Positions 55,074 to 63,631 are shown, counted from the stretch's first letter. The stretch is DNA of 64,000 nt from Caulobacter rhizosphaerae (GCF_010977555.1 NZ_CP048816.1:167493-231492), one strand, 5' to 3'. Made by a program: numbers and translations. The notes: a model not told the origin generated them from the sequence alone.

Positions 55074-55798
55074 TTGCGCTCGACCGCCGCCGCCTCCTGG
55101 TGAGGAGCCTGTCCTGGGTCACGGCCACGGCCGTCGCGGGCGGGGCCAGCGCCGCCCGCGCCCAGATGACCGTCTATGACCCGGCCGCCGTGGCCCAGGC
55201 GATCAAGCAGGTGCAGCAGGGCCTGGCGCAGGTCCAGGCCCTGCAGAGCCAGTTGGCCCAGCAGACGCGGATGCTGCAGAGCCTGGGGGTGGACGTCACC
55301 GGGCCGCTTCGCGACATCGCCGGCCAGGCCACCGCCCTGCTGCGGCAGGCCCAGGGCCTGGGCTACCAGGCCGCCAGTGTCAGCCAGGGCTTCGCCGATC
55401 TCTATCCGAACGACCTCTCGGGCCTGTCGGCCCAGGACCTGGCCCAGCGCCTGGCGGCCTGGAGCCAGTCCAGCCGCCAGACCCTGCAGGAGGCCATGCA
55501 GGTGCAAAACCAGATCGTCCAGGCCCAGGACGCGACCGGCCAGGCCGTGGTCTCGGCGGTCAGCGCCTCGCAGGCCGCCGCGGGCCAGACCGCCGCCGTC
55601 CAGGCCACCAACCAGTTGCTGGCGGCGCTGTCGACCCAACTGACCCAGTTGCAGGCGTTGATCATCACCCAGGCGCGCCAGGCGCAAACTTGGGAGGCCG
55701 AGCGGCGCGGCCTCGTCACTAAGGGCGAGGCCGACCGGAGCCGCAATTCGGCGGTGACCCGCAGCGCGCCTCGCTTTTCCGGAGACGTCCTGCCGTGA
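55070..55798 (+). CDS. trbJ: TrbJ-type periplasmic conjugation protein
   Basis: The 242-residue protein has a signal region (WVTATAVAGGASAARA) followed by a long alanine/glutamine-rich coiled-coil part (VQQGLAQVQALQSQLAQQTR), as in TrbJ/VirB5-like proteins, the minor pilus or tip component that also takes part in mating-pair stability. Its ATG overlaps the preceding stop by four bases, and its TGA overlaps the next start. It may contain a Tat-like RR in the start (DRRRLLVRSL). Confidence 0.88.
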   Translation: MIALDRRRLLVRSLSWVTATAVAGGASAARAQMTVYDPAAVAQAIKQVQQGLAQVQALQSQLAQQTRMLQSLGVDVTGPLRDIAGQATALLRQAQGLGYQAASVSQGFADLYPNDLSGLSAQDLAQRLAAWSQSSRQTLQEAMQVQNQIVQAQDATGQAVVSAVSASQAAAGQTAAVQATNQLLAALSTQLTQLQALIITQARQAQTWEAERRGLVTKGEADRSRNSAVTRSAPRFSGDVLP

Positions 55799-56028
55799 CC
55801 ATCCCTCGCGCCGCCCTCGCCGCCGCGTCAAGCGCCGCGCTGCTGCTGAGCCTTTCGGCCTGCGGACAGAAGACGCCCGCCGGACCGCCCCCCTCGCCCG
55901 TCAAGACCGCCGGCGCCACGCCCCTCCGATGCCCCGATCCCGACATCCGCGACACCAAGGATCCGTGCTCGGTGGCCTATATCCAGCGCAAGCCCGGGCG
56001 CTTCACCCAACGCGATCCGCTTCGATAG
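55795..56028 (+). CDS. small lipoprotein, TrbK/VirB7-like
   Basis: A GTG start at 55795 overlaps the trbJ stop. The 77-residue protein begins MTIPRAALAAASSAALLLSL with lipobox LSAC, so it is lipid-anchored. The rest is proline-rich with a Cys pair. In the Trb order this slot holds TrbK, the entry-exclusion lipoprotein; a VirB7-like structural role is also possible. The lipoprotein call is strong; the name is inferred from position. Confidence 0.75.
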   Translation: MTIPRAALAAASSAALLLSLSACGQKTPAGPPPSPVKTAGATPLRCPDPDIRDTKDPCSVAYIQRKPGRFTQRDPLR

Positions 56029-56037
56029 GCCCGCGCG

Positions 56038-57369
56038 ATGCAGACCGCTTCCCCCGCCGCGCTGGACGAGTTCATCGCCCAATACACCACCAAGATCGGG
56101 GCGGGGTTTGGCCTGATCCATGGCGACGTGCAGTCGACCTTCGCGGCCCTGATCGTCATCAGCCTGGGGCTTTCGGCGCTGCTGTGGGCGATCGACGAGA
56201 ACCAGAACGTGCCGGCAGCCCTGATCCGCAAGCTGCTGCTCTTTGGCTTTTTCGCCTGGCTGATCGCCAGCTGGCACGCCCTGACCCTGACGGTGATCAG
56301 GGGCTTCGTGGCCCTGGGGTTGAAGGCCGGCGGCGGGGGCCTGAGCGTCGGGGATCTGCTCAACGCGCCCTCCAAGATCGTCTGGGACGGGCTGGATGTC
56401 GTCTTCGAGCTCCTGAAATACATCGGCCGGCTGGCCAGCGAAGGCATGGGCGTGGGCTTTTTCACCCACATCGACACCATTCTGGTCACGGCCATCGTCA
56501 TCATCGGCGTGCTGCTGGCCTTCGTGCTGCTGGGCGTGGAGGTGGTGGTCACGGTCATCGAGTTCTACGCGGTGACCCTGATCTCGTTCGTGATGGTGCC
56601 GTTCGGCATCCTGACCCAGACCGCCTTCCTGGCCGAGCGGGCCATCGCCTACGTGCCGGCCGTCGGGGTCAAGCTGATGGCCCTGGCCCTGGTGGTGTCC
56701 ATCGGCGAGTCCCTGTTCACCAATTACATCGTCTCGCCCGAGCCGACCTGGCAGGAAAGCTGCGGGCTCCTGGTGGCGGCGATCGTCTTCCTGATGCTGG
56801 CCCTGAAGATCCCCGCCGTGGCCGCCGCCCAGATCACCGGCAGCCCGCAGCTGAGCGCCGGGTCGGCCGCCTCCAGCGTGGTGAGCCTAGCGGCGACGGC
56901 GGGGGGATTGGCCCTGGCCGGCCGCTGGGCCGCCGGGGGCATGGCGGCGGGCGCGGGCGCGGCCGCGGCGAGGGGCGCGGCGGGCCTTCGCGGCGCTGGT
57001 CCGGGGCGTGGCCCGAGCGGCGGAGCCGGATCGGGAGGGGCCGGACCAGGCCCCGGCGGCGGCGGTCCGCGGCCCGCCTCGCCCGCGGGGCCTTCGCCCC
57101 AGACGGTGGTTTCGCGCGCCCGCACCTGGTTTTCCGCGCCGCCGTCCGAGCCGCTCGCGCCCTCGGAACCGGCCGAGCCGGTCGGCGATCCGGCGGCCCG
57201 GCCGGACCCGGCGTCGCCGCCCTCCCCGTCTTCTTCGCCGTCGCCGCCTGGGCGGTCGCCAGCGACCGGCGGCGGCAAGGCCGCCCCCGGAGCCTTCCCC
57301 TGGCGCGAGGACGACAGCGGCCCGCCCATCGGCATGCCCCCGATCCATCCCCCGTCCGACGACGCCTAG
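56038..57369 (+). CDS. trbL: TrbL/VirB6-type polytopic membrane protein
   Basis: The 443-residue protein has about six to seven membrane segments in the first 270 residues (AALIVISLGLSALLWAI; LLLFGFFAWLIASWHALTL; ILVTAIVIIGVLLAFVLLGV; CGLLVAAIVFLMLALKIPAV). A long Gly/Pro/Ala-rich tail follows. This is the usual TrbL/VirB6 plan; it forms the inner-membrane channel part of the secretion system. The last 150 residues are low complexity and highly GC-rich, a likely disordered tail. trbF begins 17 bases after its stop. Confidence 0.9.
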   Translation: MQTASPAALDEFIAQYTTKIGAGFGLIHGDVQSTFAALIVISLGLSALLWAIDENQNVPAALIRKLLLFGFFAWLIASWHALTLTVIRGFVALGLKAGGGGLSVGDLLNAPSKIVWDGLDVVFELLKYIGRLASEGMGVGFFTHIDTILVTAIVIIGVLLAFVLLGVEVVVTVIEFYAVTLISFVMVPFGILTQTAFLAERAIAYVPAVGVKLMALALVVSIGESLFTNYIVSPEPTWQESCGLLVAAIVFLMLALKIPAVAAAQITGSPQLSAGSAASSVVSLAATAGGLALAGRWAAGGMAAGAGAAAARGAAGLRGAGPGRGPSGGAGSGGAGPGPGGGGPRPASPAGPSPQTVVSRARTWFSAPPSEPLAPSEPAEPVGDPAARPDPASPPSPSSSPSPPGRSPATGGGKAAPGAFPWREDDSGPPIGMPPIHPPSDDA

Positions 57370-57386
57370 CAGACGGAGATCCGCCC

Positions 57387-58073
57387 ATGTCCACTGCCTT
57401 CAAACGCGTCCAGGAACGCTACGGCGACTCCACGCCCGTCGAGACCCCCTATCATCGGGCCGGCCAGGTCCACGACGACCGCGACGGGGCCAAGCTCGTC
57501 CAAGCCCGCAACTGGCGGCTGATGGCCTTTGCGTGCGCGAGCCTGGCCGCCCTGTCGCTCGGGGCCTACATCTACGAGCGCCAGGACACGCGCATCGCCA
57601 CCTATGTGGTGCCCGTCGACCGGTACGGGCGGCCCGGCCGCATCGAGGCGGCCGATCGGGTCTATGCGCCGACCCAGGCCGAAATCGGCTACTTCGTGGC
57701 CGATTTCGTGCAGCTGGTCCGCGCCAAGAGCACCGACCCCGTCGTCCTCCGTCAAAACTGGGTGCGGGCCTACGCCTTCGTGTCGGCCGACGCCAAGGCC
57801 GGCTTGAGCCAGTACGCCCGTGAGCACGATCCGTTCGCCCGTGTGGGCCAGGAGGCCGCCACGGTGGAGATCGTGTCGGTGCTGGCTCGCAGCCCCACCA
57901 CCTACCAGGTCCAGTGGCGCGAGACGCTCTACGACCAGGGCGTGGCCCTGCCGCCGCAGCGCTGGACGGGACTGTTCACCGTCAGCCGCAAACCGCCGCG
58001 CGACGAGGCCCAACTGCGGGCCAACCCCCTGGGGGTGTTCATCTCCGCCTTCCAATGGAGCCGCGACCTATGA
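57387..58073 (+). CDS. trbF: TrbF/VirB8-type inner-membrane protein
   Basis: The 228-residue protein starts MSTAFKRVQERYGDSTPVET, a TrbF-typical opening. It has one N-terminal membrane segment (LMAFACASLAALSLGAYIY) and a periplasmic domain with YVVPVDRYGRPGRIEAADRV and the C-terminal ANPLGVFISAFQWSRDL. VirB8-like proteins bridge the inner and outer parts of the secretion channel. Its stop overlaps the trbG start. Confidence 0.92.
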   Translation: MSTAFKRVQERYGDSTPVETPYHRAGQVHDDRDGAKLVQARNWRLMAFACASLAALSLGAYIYERQDTRIATYVVPVDRYGRPGRIEAADRVYAPTQAEIGYFVADFVQLVRAKSTDPVVLRQNWVRAYAFVSADAKAGLSQYAREHDPFARVGQEAATVEIVSVLARSPTTYQVQWRETLYDQGVALPPQRWTGLFTVSRKPPRDEAQLRANPLGVFISAFQWSRDL

Positions 58074-59170
58074 TCTGGCCCCCAACGCATCCGCCCGCGC
58101 CCGCACGGGCGGTTCCAGGCGCGCGCGCCCCTGGCTTGGCGTCCCCCGGCCTGGCGGTCCTGGGCTTGGCGGCCGCGATGCTGGCGGCGGCCAGCGCGCC
58201 GGCGGCGTCCGAGCCTGGAGCCGCCCCGCCGACGGTCGCCCGGCCTTTGACCTCGCGGCTCCCAAGCGCTCGGCCGGCGCCGCCGATCCCGGCGGCCCGG
58301 CAAGCCCAGCCTCTCACCGACGCCCCCGCCGTGGCGATCAGGGCGCCTGCGCCGCGCCGCCGCGCCGTCGCGCGACGTCCGCGCACGACCAGCGGGCCGC
58401 TCCTGACCATCGCCGCGGCCAACGCCTCGGCCCGCGACTGGCCAACGCCCGGCGCCTACGTCAATGCGGCGCTCTATTACGACTTCGAGCCGGGCCGGCT
58501 TTACACCGTCCACACCAGCCCGCGGTTCCTGACCACCATCACGCTCAAGCCCGGCGAGAAGCTGATCGCCAAGGCCGCCGGAGACACCGTGCGCTGGGTG
58601 CTGGGCCAGACCCTGGCGGGGTCGGGCGAAGGCGCCCAGGTCGTGATCCTGGTCAAGCCGATCCGGGCCGATCTGCGCACCAACATCGTGCTGACGACCG
58701 ACCAGCGGACCTATCTGATCGATGCGGTGTCGACGGCCTCCAGCGCCTACACCAGCATGCTGGGCTGGAACTATCCGCAGGACCAGGCCCAGGCGCAGGC
58801 CGATGAGCGCGCCCGCCTATCGGCGGCCGCCGAGCGCGAGACCGGGGCTCAGGTCGCGCCCGATGTGGCGGTCGAGCGCCTGAATTTCCGCTACGCGATC
58901 GAGGCGCGCGGCCGTCACGGTCCCCCCTGGACGCCGGTGCGCGTTTTCGACGATGGGGCCAAGACCTATATCGAGTTCCCCGCCGACCTGGCGACGAAGC
59001 CGGCCCCGCCGCTCTTCCTGCTGGGCGACAAGGACCGGGCCGAGCTCGTCAACTATCGCCAGGCCGGCGTCTACTACGTGGTGGACCGCCTGCTTGACCG
59101 GGCCGAGCTGCGTCTGAGCCAGCGGCGGCAGGACATCGTGCGGATCACCCGCGCCGGAGCCGGCCGTTGA
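58070..59170 (+). CDS. trbG: TrbG/VirB9-type outer-channel protein
   Basis: The 366-residue protein starts at an ATG overlapping the trbF stop by four bases. After a signal and a proline-rich stretch it has the VirB9 fold: YYDFEPGRLYTVHTSPRFLT, TITLKPGEKLIAKAAGDTV, RTNIVLTTDQRTYLIDAVS, and a C-terminal FRYAIEARG, FDDGAKTYIEFP, YYVVDRLLDRAELRL. These proteins link VirB7/VirB10 in the outer-membrane core. Its stop overlaps the TTG start of trbI. Confidence 0.92.
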   Translation: MIWPPTHPPAPARAVPGARAPGLASPGLAVLGLAAAMLAAASAPAASEPGAAPPTVARPLTSRLPSARPAPPIPAARQAQPLTDAPAVAIRAPAPRRRAVARRPRTTSGPLLTIAAANASARDWPTPGAYVNAALYYDFEPGRLYTVHTSPRFLTTITLKPGEKLIAKAAGDTVRWVLGQTLAGSGEGAQVVILVKPIRADLRTNIVLTTDQRTYLIDAVSTASSAYTSMLGWNYPQDQAQAQADERARLSAAAERETGAQVAPDVAVERLNFRYAIEARGRHGPPWTPVRVFDDGAKTYIEFPADLATKPAPPLFLLGDKDRAELVNYRQAGVYYVVDRLLDRAELRLSQRRQDIVRITRAGAGR

Positions 59171-60393
59171 ACCCGGGTTCCGACGAGCCGCTCTCCAGGA
59201 GCGCCGCCGCCGGCGCCAAGGCCCCGGCTCGATCTGTTCTGGAGGCGCCCCGACGGCCGATCGCCCGTTACCGGCCCGTGGTGATCGGCGCGGCCGTGCT
59301 TGTCGTGCTCTTGCTCGTGGGGCTTGGGTTCCTGATCGCCTTCGGCGGCGGCCACACCGCCCGCAAGGCCACGGCCGAGCCGTCGGCCGAGGCCGATCCG
59401 GCGGCGCCGGCGCCGATCGACGATCGCTTGCCGGCCTCCTACAGCGAACTGGGTCCGCGGCCCAATACGTTGGCCGTTCCGCCGGGCCAGACGGGGCCGG
59501 GCGCGCCGGGGACGGGCGCGGCGCAAGTCCCGTCGGGCGCGACCGCCTCTGTCGATCCGGCGCGCCAGCGGCGCCTGGACGAGCAGGCGGCCGCCCAGAA
59601 AGCCGGGCCGTTCTTCGGCGGGGCGCCGGGGGCGGCCGGCGAGGCGACCGCCTCCACGCCGACGACGCCGTCGCCGGCGTCATGGGCGGGCCCGGCGGCG
59701 ACGGGTGCGGCGGCCGCGGATTCCGCCGTCAATCCCAGGGAGGCGTTCATCGCCCGGGCCGGCGCGCCGGGGGCGACCTATGCGCCCGCCATACCCCAGC
59801 CGCCGCTGTCGCCCTACGAGCTCAAGGCCGGCAGCATTATCGCCGCGGCCATGGTCACCGGTCTCAACTCCGACCTGCCAGGCATGGCGATCGCCCAGGT
59901 CACCGAGCCGGTGTTCGATCACCGCACCGGAAGGATCGTTCTCATTCCCCAGGGCGCGAGGCTGGTGGGCAAGTACGACAGCCAGGTCGGCTACGGCCAG
60001 GAGCGCGTGCTGGTGGTCTGGACGCGCCTGATCTTTCCCAGCGGCCGCTCGGTGGAACTGGGCGGCATGACGGGTGCGGACGCCACGGGCGCGGCGGGCC
60101 TGTCGGATCGGGTCGACGCCCACATCCCGCGCCTGGCCCGGGCGATCGGCCTGTCGACCCTGATCGCGATCGGCGCCTCGGCCGCCCAGAACAGCCAGGC
60201 GCGCGGGAGCGACAACCTGGTGCTGCAGGACGCGGCCGGCGGCGTGGCCGGGCAGGCCAGCCAGACGGGGCAGCGCCTGGTCGAGCGCGACCTCCAGCGC
60301 GCCCCGACCTTGACGATCAGGCCCGGCTATCCGGTTCGGGTCATGGTCGACAAGGATCTGATCCTGCCGCCCGAAACGGAGGCGGGCCGATGA
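59167..60393 (+). CDS. trbI: TrbI/VirB10-type conjugation protein
   Basis: The 408-residue protein probably starts at TTG 59167, overlapping the trbG stop. It has one membrane segment (VVIGAAVLVVLLLVGLGFLI), a proline-rich region, and the VirB10/TrbI C-terminal domain: YELKAGSIIAAAMVTGLNSD, GMAIAQVTEPVFDHRTGRIV, IPQGARLVGKYDSQVGYGQE, RVLVVWTRLIFPSGRSVELG, then GYPVRVMVDKDLILPP. It spans the inner and outer membranes as the energy-sensing core. It ends the contiguous trb block. Confidence 0.93.
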   Translation: MNPGSDEPLSRSAAAGAKAPARSVLEAPRRPIARYRPVVIGAAVLVVLLLVGLGFLIAFGGGHTARKATAEPSAEADPAAPAPIDDRLPASYSELGPRPNTLAVPPGQTGPGAPGTGAAQVPSGATASVDPARQRRLDEQAAAQKAGPFFGGAPGAAGEATASTPTTPSPASWAGPAATGAAAADSAVNPREAFIARAGAPGATYAPAIPQPPLSPYELKAGSIIAAAMVTGLNSDLPGMAIAQVTEPVFDHRTGRIVLIPQGARLVGKYDSQVGYGQERVLVVWTRLIFPSGRSVELGGMTGADATGAAGLSDRVDAHIPRLARAIGLSTLIAIGASAAQNSQARGSDNLVLQDAAGGVAGQASQTGQRLVERDLQRAPTLTIRPGYPVRVMVDKDLILPPETEAGR

Positions 60394-60484
60394 GCCGAGC
60401 ACGAACGCGCGCATCGGGCGATTCCCCTGATCTTCAAGGGGTTTATTCGCTGCCGAACGGTGTTCGCCTGCTTACCTTTATTAG

Positions 60485-60513
60485 TTGTTCCTGCGGAATC
60501 GCGATCTTATCGG
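60485..60513 (+). promoter_or_regulatory. candidate promoter for the ribbon-helix-helix gene
   Basis: TTGTTC (60485-60490), a 17-base spacer and TATCGG (60508-60513) lie just before the ATG at 60521. Initiation 7 bases after the -10 would fall on or one base before the start codon, giving a leaderless message. The -10 is weak, so confidence is low. Confidence 0.3.
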
Positions 60514-60520
60514 CCGCGCC

Positions 60521-60757
60521 ATGACGACCGCACGCGACCTTGAATACAACGCGCAATACCAGAAGCGCCTGCGCGCCAACGCCCGCGCTTCTGGGAAAAG
60601 TCAGCTCAACGCCCTCGTGCCCAGCGACCTCGTCGCACGGCTCGACAGGCTCAAGAAGGCGCGCGGTCTCACCAATCGAAACGATGCCCTGGCGGTGTTG
60701 CTGCGGGAGTATTTCGACGGGGGCGAACCGGAAAGGAACCATGCCGTGAGCGCATAG
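60521..60757 (+). CDS. ribbon-helix-helix DNA-binding protein
   Basis: The 78-residue protein begins MTTARDLEYNAQYQKRLRAN. The second half is a ribbon-helix-helix domain (LNALVPSDLVARLDRLKKAR, GLTNRNDALAVLLREYF), as in small CopG/MetJ-type regulators. In this position, between the transfer operon and repC, it could control replication, partition or the relaxosome. There is no ribosome site, consistent with a leaderless start. A terminator-like hairpin, mostly serving the opposite strand, follows. Confidence 0.8.
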   Translation: MTTARDLEYNAQYQKRLRANARASGKSQLNALVPSDLVARLDRLKKARGLTNRNDALAVLLREYFDGGEPERNHAVSA

Positions 60758-60841
60758 AAAAACCCGGCACGCTGGAACGCGCCGGGTTCATCCAGGTCAT
60801 TCGCTAGACGGGGCGCCAACCCCGACCGAGCACTCAAAGTC
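60758..60841 (-). ncRNA. candidate antisense RNA in the repC leader (about 84 nt)
   Basis: Downstream of a minus-strand promoter (60848-60876), the predicted RNA has three hairpins. Stem one pairs 60843-60847 with 60828-60832, stem two 60820-60824 with 60809-60813, and the terminal stem 60781-60788 with 60761-60768, followed by a five-base T-run at 60758-60762 on the minus strand. Transcription would start near 60841, so the outer arm of stem one may be partly upstream of the RNA. It is antisense to the leader between the RHH gene and repC. In repABC plasmids a similar counter-transcribed RNA limits RepC synthesis. Sequence supports the RNA; the function is inferred. Confidence 0.6.
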
Positions 60842-60847
60842 CTGCTC

Positions 60848-60876
60848 TTTCTAACGAATCACCCACATCGCTGCAA
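60848..60876 (-). promoter_or_regulatory. minus-strand promoter for the antisense RNA
   Basis: On the minus strand TTGCAG (60871-60876) is separated by exactly 17 bases from TAGAAA (60848-60853). Both boxes resemble sigma-70 consensus and direct transcription into the three-hairpin segment at 60758-60841. Confidence 0.6.
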
Positions 60877-60941
60877 TCCAAAAACGCGCGTTCGCGCGAC
60901 GGGAACCTGTGCGCCTGCGGCCTCTTGAGGAGGAGCAGAAG

Positions 60942-62213
60942 ATGCAGACCGTCTCGAACGGGATGGGAGACGTGCGCCGTCTGGCGGACGCCCAATGGGC
61001 GGCCGCGCGGCTTGCCGACACCTATCGAGGCCTTCCGGAGGCGATCTCCAAGGCCATGCTGCTTGATCGTTTCGAGCGCGCCGCGCCCCGCCTGGGGCTC
61101 GGCGACGGCGTCGTGCGCCTGATCCGCGCGCTGGTGCGCGTTACCGCCGAACAGGACTGGACGGGCAAGACCCACCCGGTGGCGTGGCCTTCGAACGACA
61201 TGCTGTGCGAGGAGCTGCAGCGCTCGCGGACCGTCGTCCAAGGCCTGATTCGGGAAGCCGTGCGCGCGGGCCTGGTGCATATGCGCGACAGCGGCAACGG
61301 CAAGCGCTGGGGCTATCGCGACGAGCGCGGCTTCATCATCGAGGCGTTCGGCTTCGATCTGGCGCCGCTGGCGGTTCGGTGGGACGAGTTCGCCGACCTG
61401 GCCGCCGCGCGCGGGCTGGAACAGGCCCAGCGGCGGGCCCTGATGCGCAAGCTGGGCGAGGTTCGCCGCGAGATCCGCACCGTGTGCGCCGACGCGCTTT
61501 ATCGCGGCTTTGAAGGCTACGACTGGAACGGGGCCGTCGACCTGGCGCTGGGCCGCCTGCCGCGCACCCCCAGCCTCGCCGAGCTCGAGGCGCTGCATCA
61601 GACGTTCTCGGCGCTGATGGCGGCGGTGGACGTGGCCTGGGTGAAGGCTCGTCAGAATAGTCAATCAGAGCCCAAGGGCGCTGAAATCCGAGCCCAGAAA
61701 GAACCTACAACCGAACCTAGATCCGCAGGAGCAACGTATTCTTCTCCTCGAAAGAAAGTAGTCGAGCCCTCGGCGCGACCGTCCCGTCCCGCGGTGGAAG
61801 CGGAGCTGTCGCTGGTGGAGGCGGCGATCAGCGAGGAAGCCATCCCACTGTCGCTGGTGCTGGAAGCCGTGCCCGAACTGGGCGATTTCCTGGAGGACCC
61901 GGCCACGGCGCAGTGGGAGGATCTGGTCGACGCCGTGGGCCGGGCCGCGCCCCTGATGGGCGTCAACCTGTCGGCGGTGCGTGAAGCCCGCGACGCCATG
62001 GGCCGCAATCGGGCCGCCATCGCGCTGGCCACGGTGCTAGCGCGATGGAAGGACGGGGAGATCCGCAGCTCGGCCGGCGGCTATCTGCGGGCGATGTGCG
62101 AGCGTGAGCGGGGCGGCGCCCTGAAGCTCCTGCCCAGCCTGTTTGGCCTTAAGGCGCGGCACGAGCCCCCGGCGCCCGGCGGAAAATCGCCTCTGAGACG
62201 CACGGCGCGATGA
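60942..62213 (+). CDS. repC: RepC-type plasmid replication initiator
   Basis: From the ATG at 60942 (GAGGAGGAG upstream) the protein has 423 residues. It resembles the alphaproteobacterial RepC initiators: LIRALVRVTAEQDWTGKTHP, PSNDMLCEELQRSRTVVQGL, VHMRDSGNGKRWGYRDERGF and EAFGFDLAPLAVRWDEFADL form the DNA-binding N-terminal half. A variable linker (about 240-285) follows, then a helical C-terminal part (LGDFLEDPATAQWEDLVDAV, GYLRAMCERE). RepC opens the origin, which in repABC plasmids lies inside the gene. RepA and RepB are not beside it; an RHH gene takes that position. Confidence 0.85.
   Translation: MQTVSNGMGDVRRLADAQWAAARLADTYRGLPEAISKAMLLDRFERAAPRLGLGDGVVRLIRALVRVTAEQDWTGKTHPVAWPSNDMLCEELQRSRTVVQGLIREAVRAGLVHMRDSGNGKRWGYRDERGFIIEAFGFDLAPLAVRWDEFADLAAARGLEQAQRRALMRKLGEVRREIRTVCADALYRGFEGYDWNGAVDLALGRLPRTPSLAELEALHQTFSALMAAVDVAWVKARQNSQSEPKGAEIRAQKEPTTEPRSAGATYSSPRKKVVEPSARPSRPAVEAELSLVEAAISEEAIPLSLVLEAVPELGDFLEDPATAQWEDLVDAVGRAAPLMGVNLSAVREARDAMGRNRAAIALATVLARWKDGEIRSSAGGYLRAMCERERGGALKLLPSLFGLKARHEPPAPGGKSPLRRTAR
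61655..61770 (+). other. A+T-rich segment within repC, possible origin (oriV)
   Basis: Within repC, about 61655-61770, the sequence is visibly richer in A and T than its surroundings and encodes the variable linker (about residues 238-276). In repABC replicons the origin lies in an A+T-rich stretch inside repC. No iteron array is obvious. Confidence 0.35.
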
Positions 62214-62299
62214 TGTTTCGCCCCATGACACGGTCCGCGTGGCTGGCGCCCCGGACGTTCAGCGGCCCGACCAGGCGGCCGGGCTCTCGCGAGCGAACG

Positions 62300-63631
62300 T
62301 CAATCGCCAGCGGGGCCCGCGTCGAGGAAGCGGGCGATCTGGCCCAGACGCGCGTGGGCGGCCTGCGCGATCGGGCCGCTGACCCGTTCGGGGAAACCCT
62401 CGGGCAACTGGGCCAGCACCTGGTCCAGAGCGGGCGGGCCGTCCTGGGCGAGCTGGGCCAGCAGCGATCGCACCGCCTGGGCGGCCACGCCGGCGGCGAC
62501 GCCGGTCTGGACGAAGTGGCGCGGGGCGACGTCGGCCATGCGATAGTGGCGCTTGTCGCCGACGGCCATGGCCAGCTTCATCTGCTTGCGCTCGATCTGG
62601 CGCGCGGCGTGGCTGGGTTCGGCCGACAGCACGTCGTAGAGGGGGGTCATCCTGAAGCCGCCGCCCGGCTGCAGGAAGACGCTGAAGTTCTTGGCGTGGC
62701 CGTCGGTCGCGCCCAGCAGCCAGAAGACGATCTGCGCGCGCAGGAACATCAACCGGTCCAGGGTCGGCTCGTCGCTCGCCGCCAGGAGATCAAGGCCCCG
62801 CAGGATGCCGGGTCCGCCGTCGGCCTCGTACTTGCCCACCCACGGCGTCGACAGCGCCTGGCAAAAGTCTTCCTGCGGGCGTCGCAGCAGCCGGCCATCG
62901 CGCGCCTCGAAGCGATCAAACCGATCGACGATCAGCACCGACCGGTCCTCGAACCGAGCCATGGAGACCCCGGCGCTGGGCAGCCCCCAGGCCGCCGTCA
63001 GGGTCAGGCACAGATATTCGTTCTCGACGCTGTTCGAGAGGTCCAGGCCGTTGGGCAGCTGGCCGATCTGCGGCTTGAAGATGTGGGTGGTCGGGGTCGC
63101 GCCCAGGGGCCGAGACCACTGTCCGTCGCGTCGCAGGAAGGCGGTCTTTTCCTGCGCCCCGGCGATGGAGACGCGAAAGTCATCGTCCGGCTCCAGACCC
63201 AGGGGGGCGCGGGCCAGATTGGCCAGGATCCTGGCGATGTCGGCCTCGGAGACGGGTGCGGCTTCGACCAGGCCCGCCACTGGCGCCGGCGCGGTCTCGG
63301 GCAGGAACTGGAGCGCGCCGACGCAGTCGCGACCCAAGGCGGACAGAAGGCTGTAGGGGTCCACGCCTTGCGCACCGACCTTGGCCGCGATCCTGGCGCG
63401 GATCTCCACATTGTCGGGCAGCAGGTTGTCGAAGACCGCCGCGACCGGCGCGCCGATATAGCGATCCTCGCGCAACGGCAGGGACAGGGAGACGGCCAGC
63501 GCGCCACGCGCGGAAAGCCAGTCGCCGTCGTAGGTGAAGTCGATCGCGCCGCTGGGCTCGCGGCGCAACAGGCCCACGCGCCGGCCGTTCATGTAGACCG
63601 CCAGCGGGTCGTAACGTGGCCGTCGCGCCAT
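62300..63631 (-). CDS. hipA: HipA-type serine/threonine kinase toxin
   Basis: The 443-residue protein has the HipA N-terminal domain (DPLAVYMNGRRVGLLRREPS; FDNLLPDNVEIR) and the kinase core: glycine-loop-like SIAGAQEKTAF, the lysine in HIFKPQ, IVDRFDR, catalytic GATDGHAKNFSV and the metal-binding TPLYDVLS. HipA kinases phosphorylate glutamyl-tRNA synthetase or related targets and cause growth arrest or persistence. Its ATG overlaps the hipB TGA by one base, so the antitoxin is made first. The length is typical. Confidence 0.94.
   Translation of the reverse strand: MARRPRYDPLAVYMNGRRVGLLRREPSGAIDFTYDGDWLSARGALAVSLSLPLREDRYIGAPVAAVFDNLLPDNVEIRARIAAKVGAQGVDPYSLLSALGRDCVGALQFLPETAPAPVAGLVEAAPVSEADIARILANLARAPLGLEPDDDFRVSIAGAQEKTAFLRRDGQWSRPLGATPTTHIFKPQIGQLPNGLDLSNSVENEYLCLTLTAAWGLPSAGVSMARFEDRSVLIVDRFDRFEARDGRLLRRPQEDFCQALSTPWVGKYEADGGPGILRGLDLLAASDEPTLDRLMFLRAQIVFWLLGATDGHAKNFSVFLQPGGGFRMTPLYDVLSAEPSHAARQIERKQMKLAMAVGDKRHYRMADVAPRHFVQTGVAAGVAAQAVRSLLAQLAQDGPPALDQVLAQLPEGFPERVSGPIAQAAHARLGQIARFLDAGPAGD

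Noticed and set aside
60390..60524. 44-codon frame overlapping the trbI stop
   Set aside because: It overlaps trbI by ATGA, but it runs through the RHH promoter candidate and resembles nothing known.
60761..60788. Rho-independent terminator for the RHH gene on the plus strand
   Set aside because: The hairpin is there, but no T-run follows on the plus strand; the T-run is on the minus strand, fitting the antisense RNA instead.
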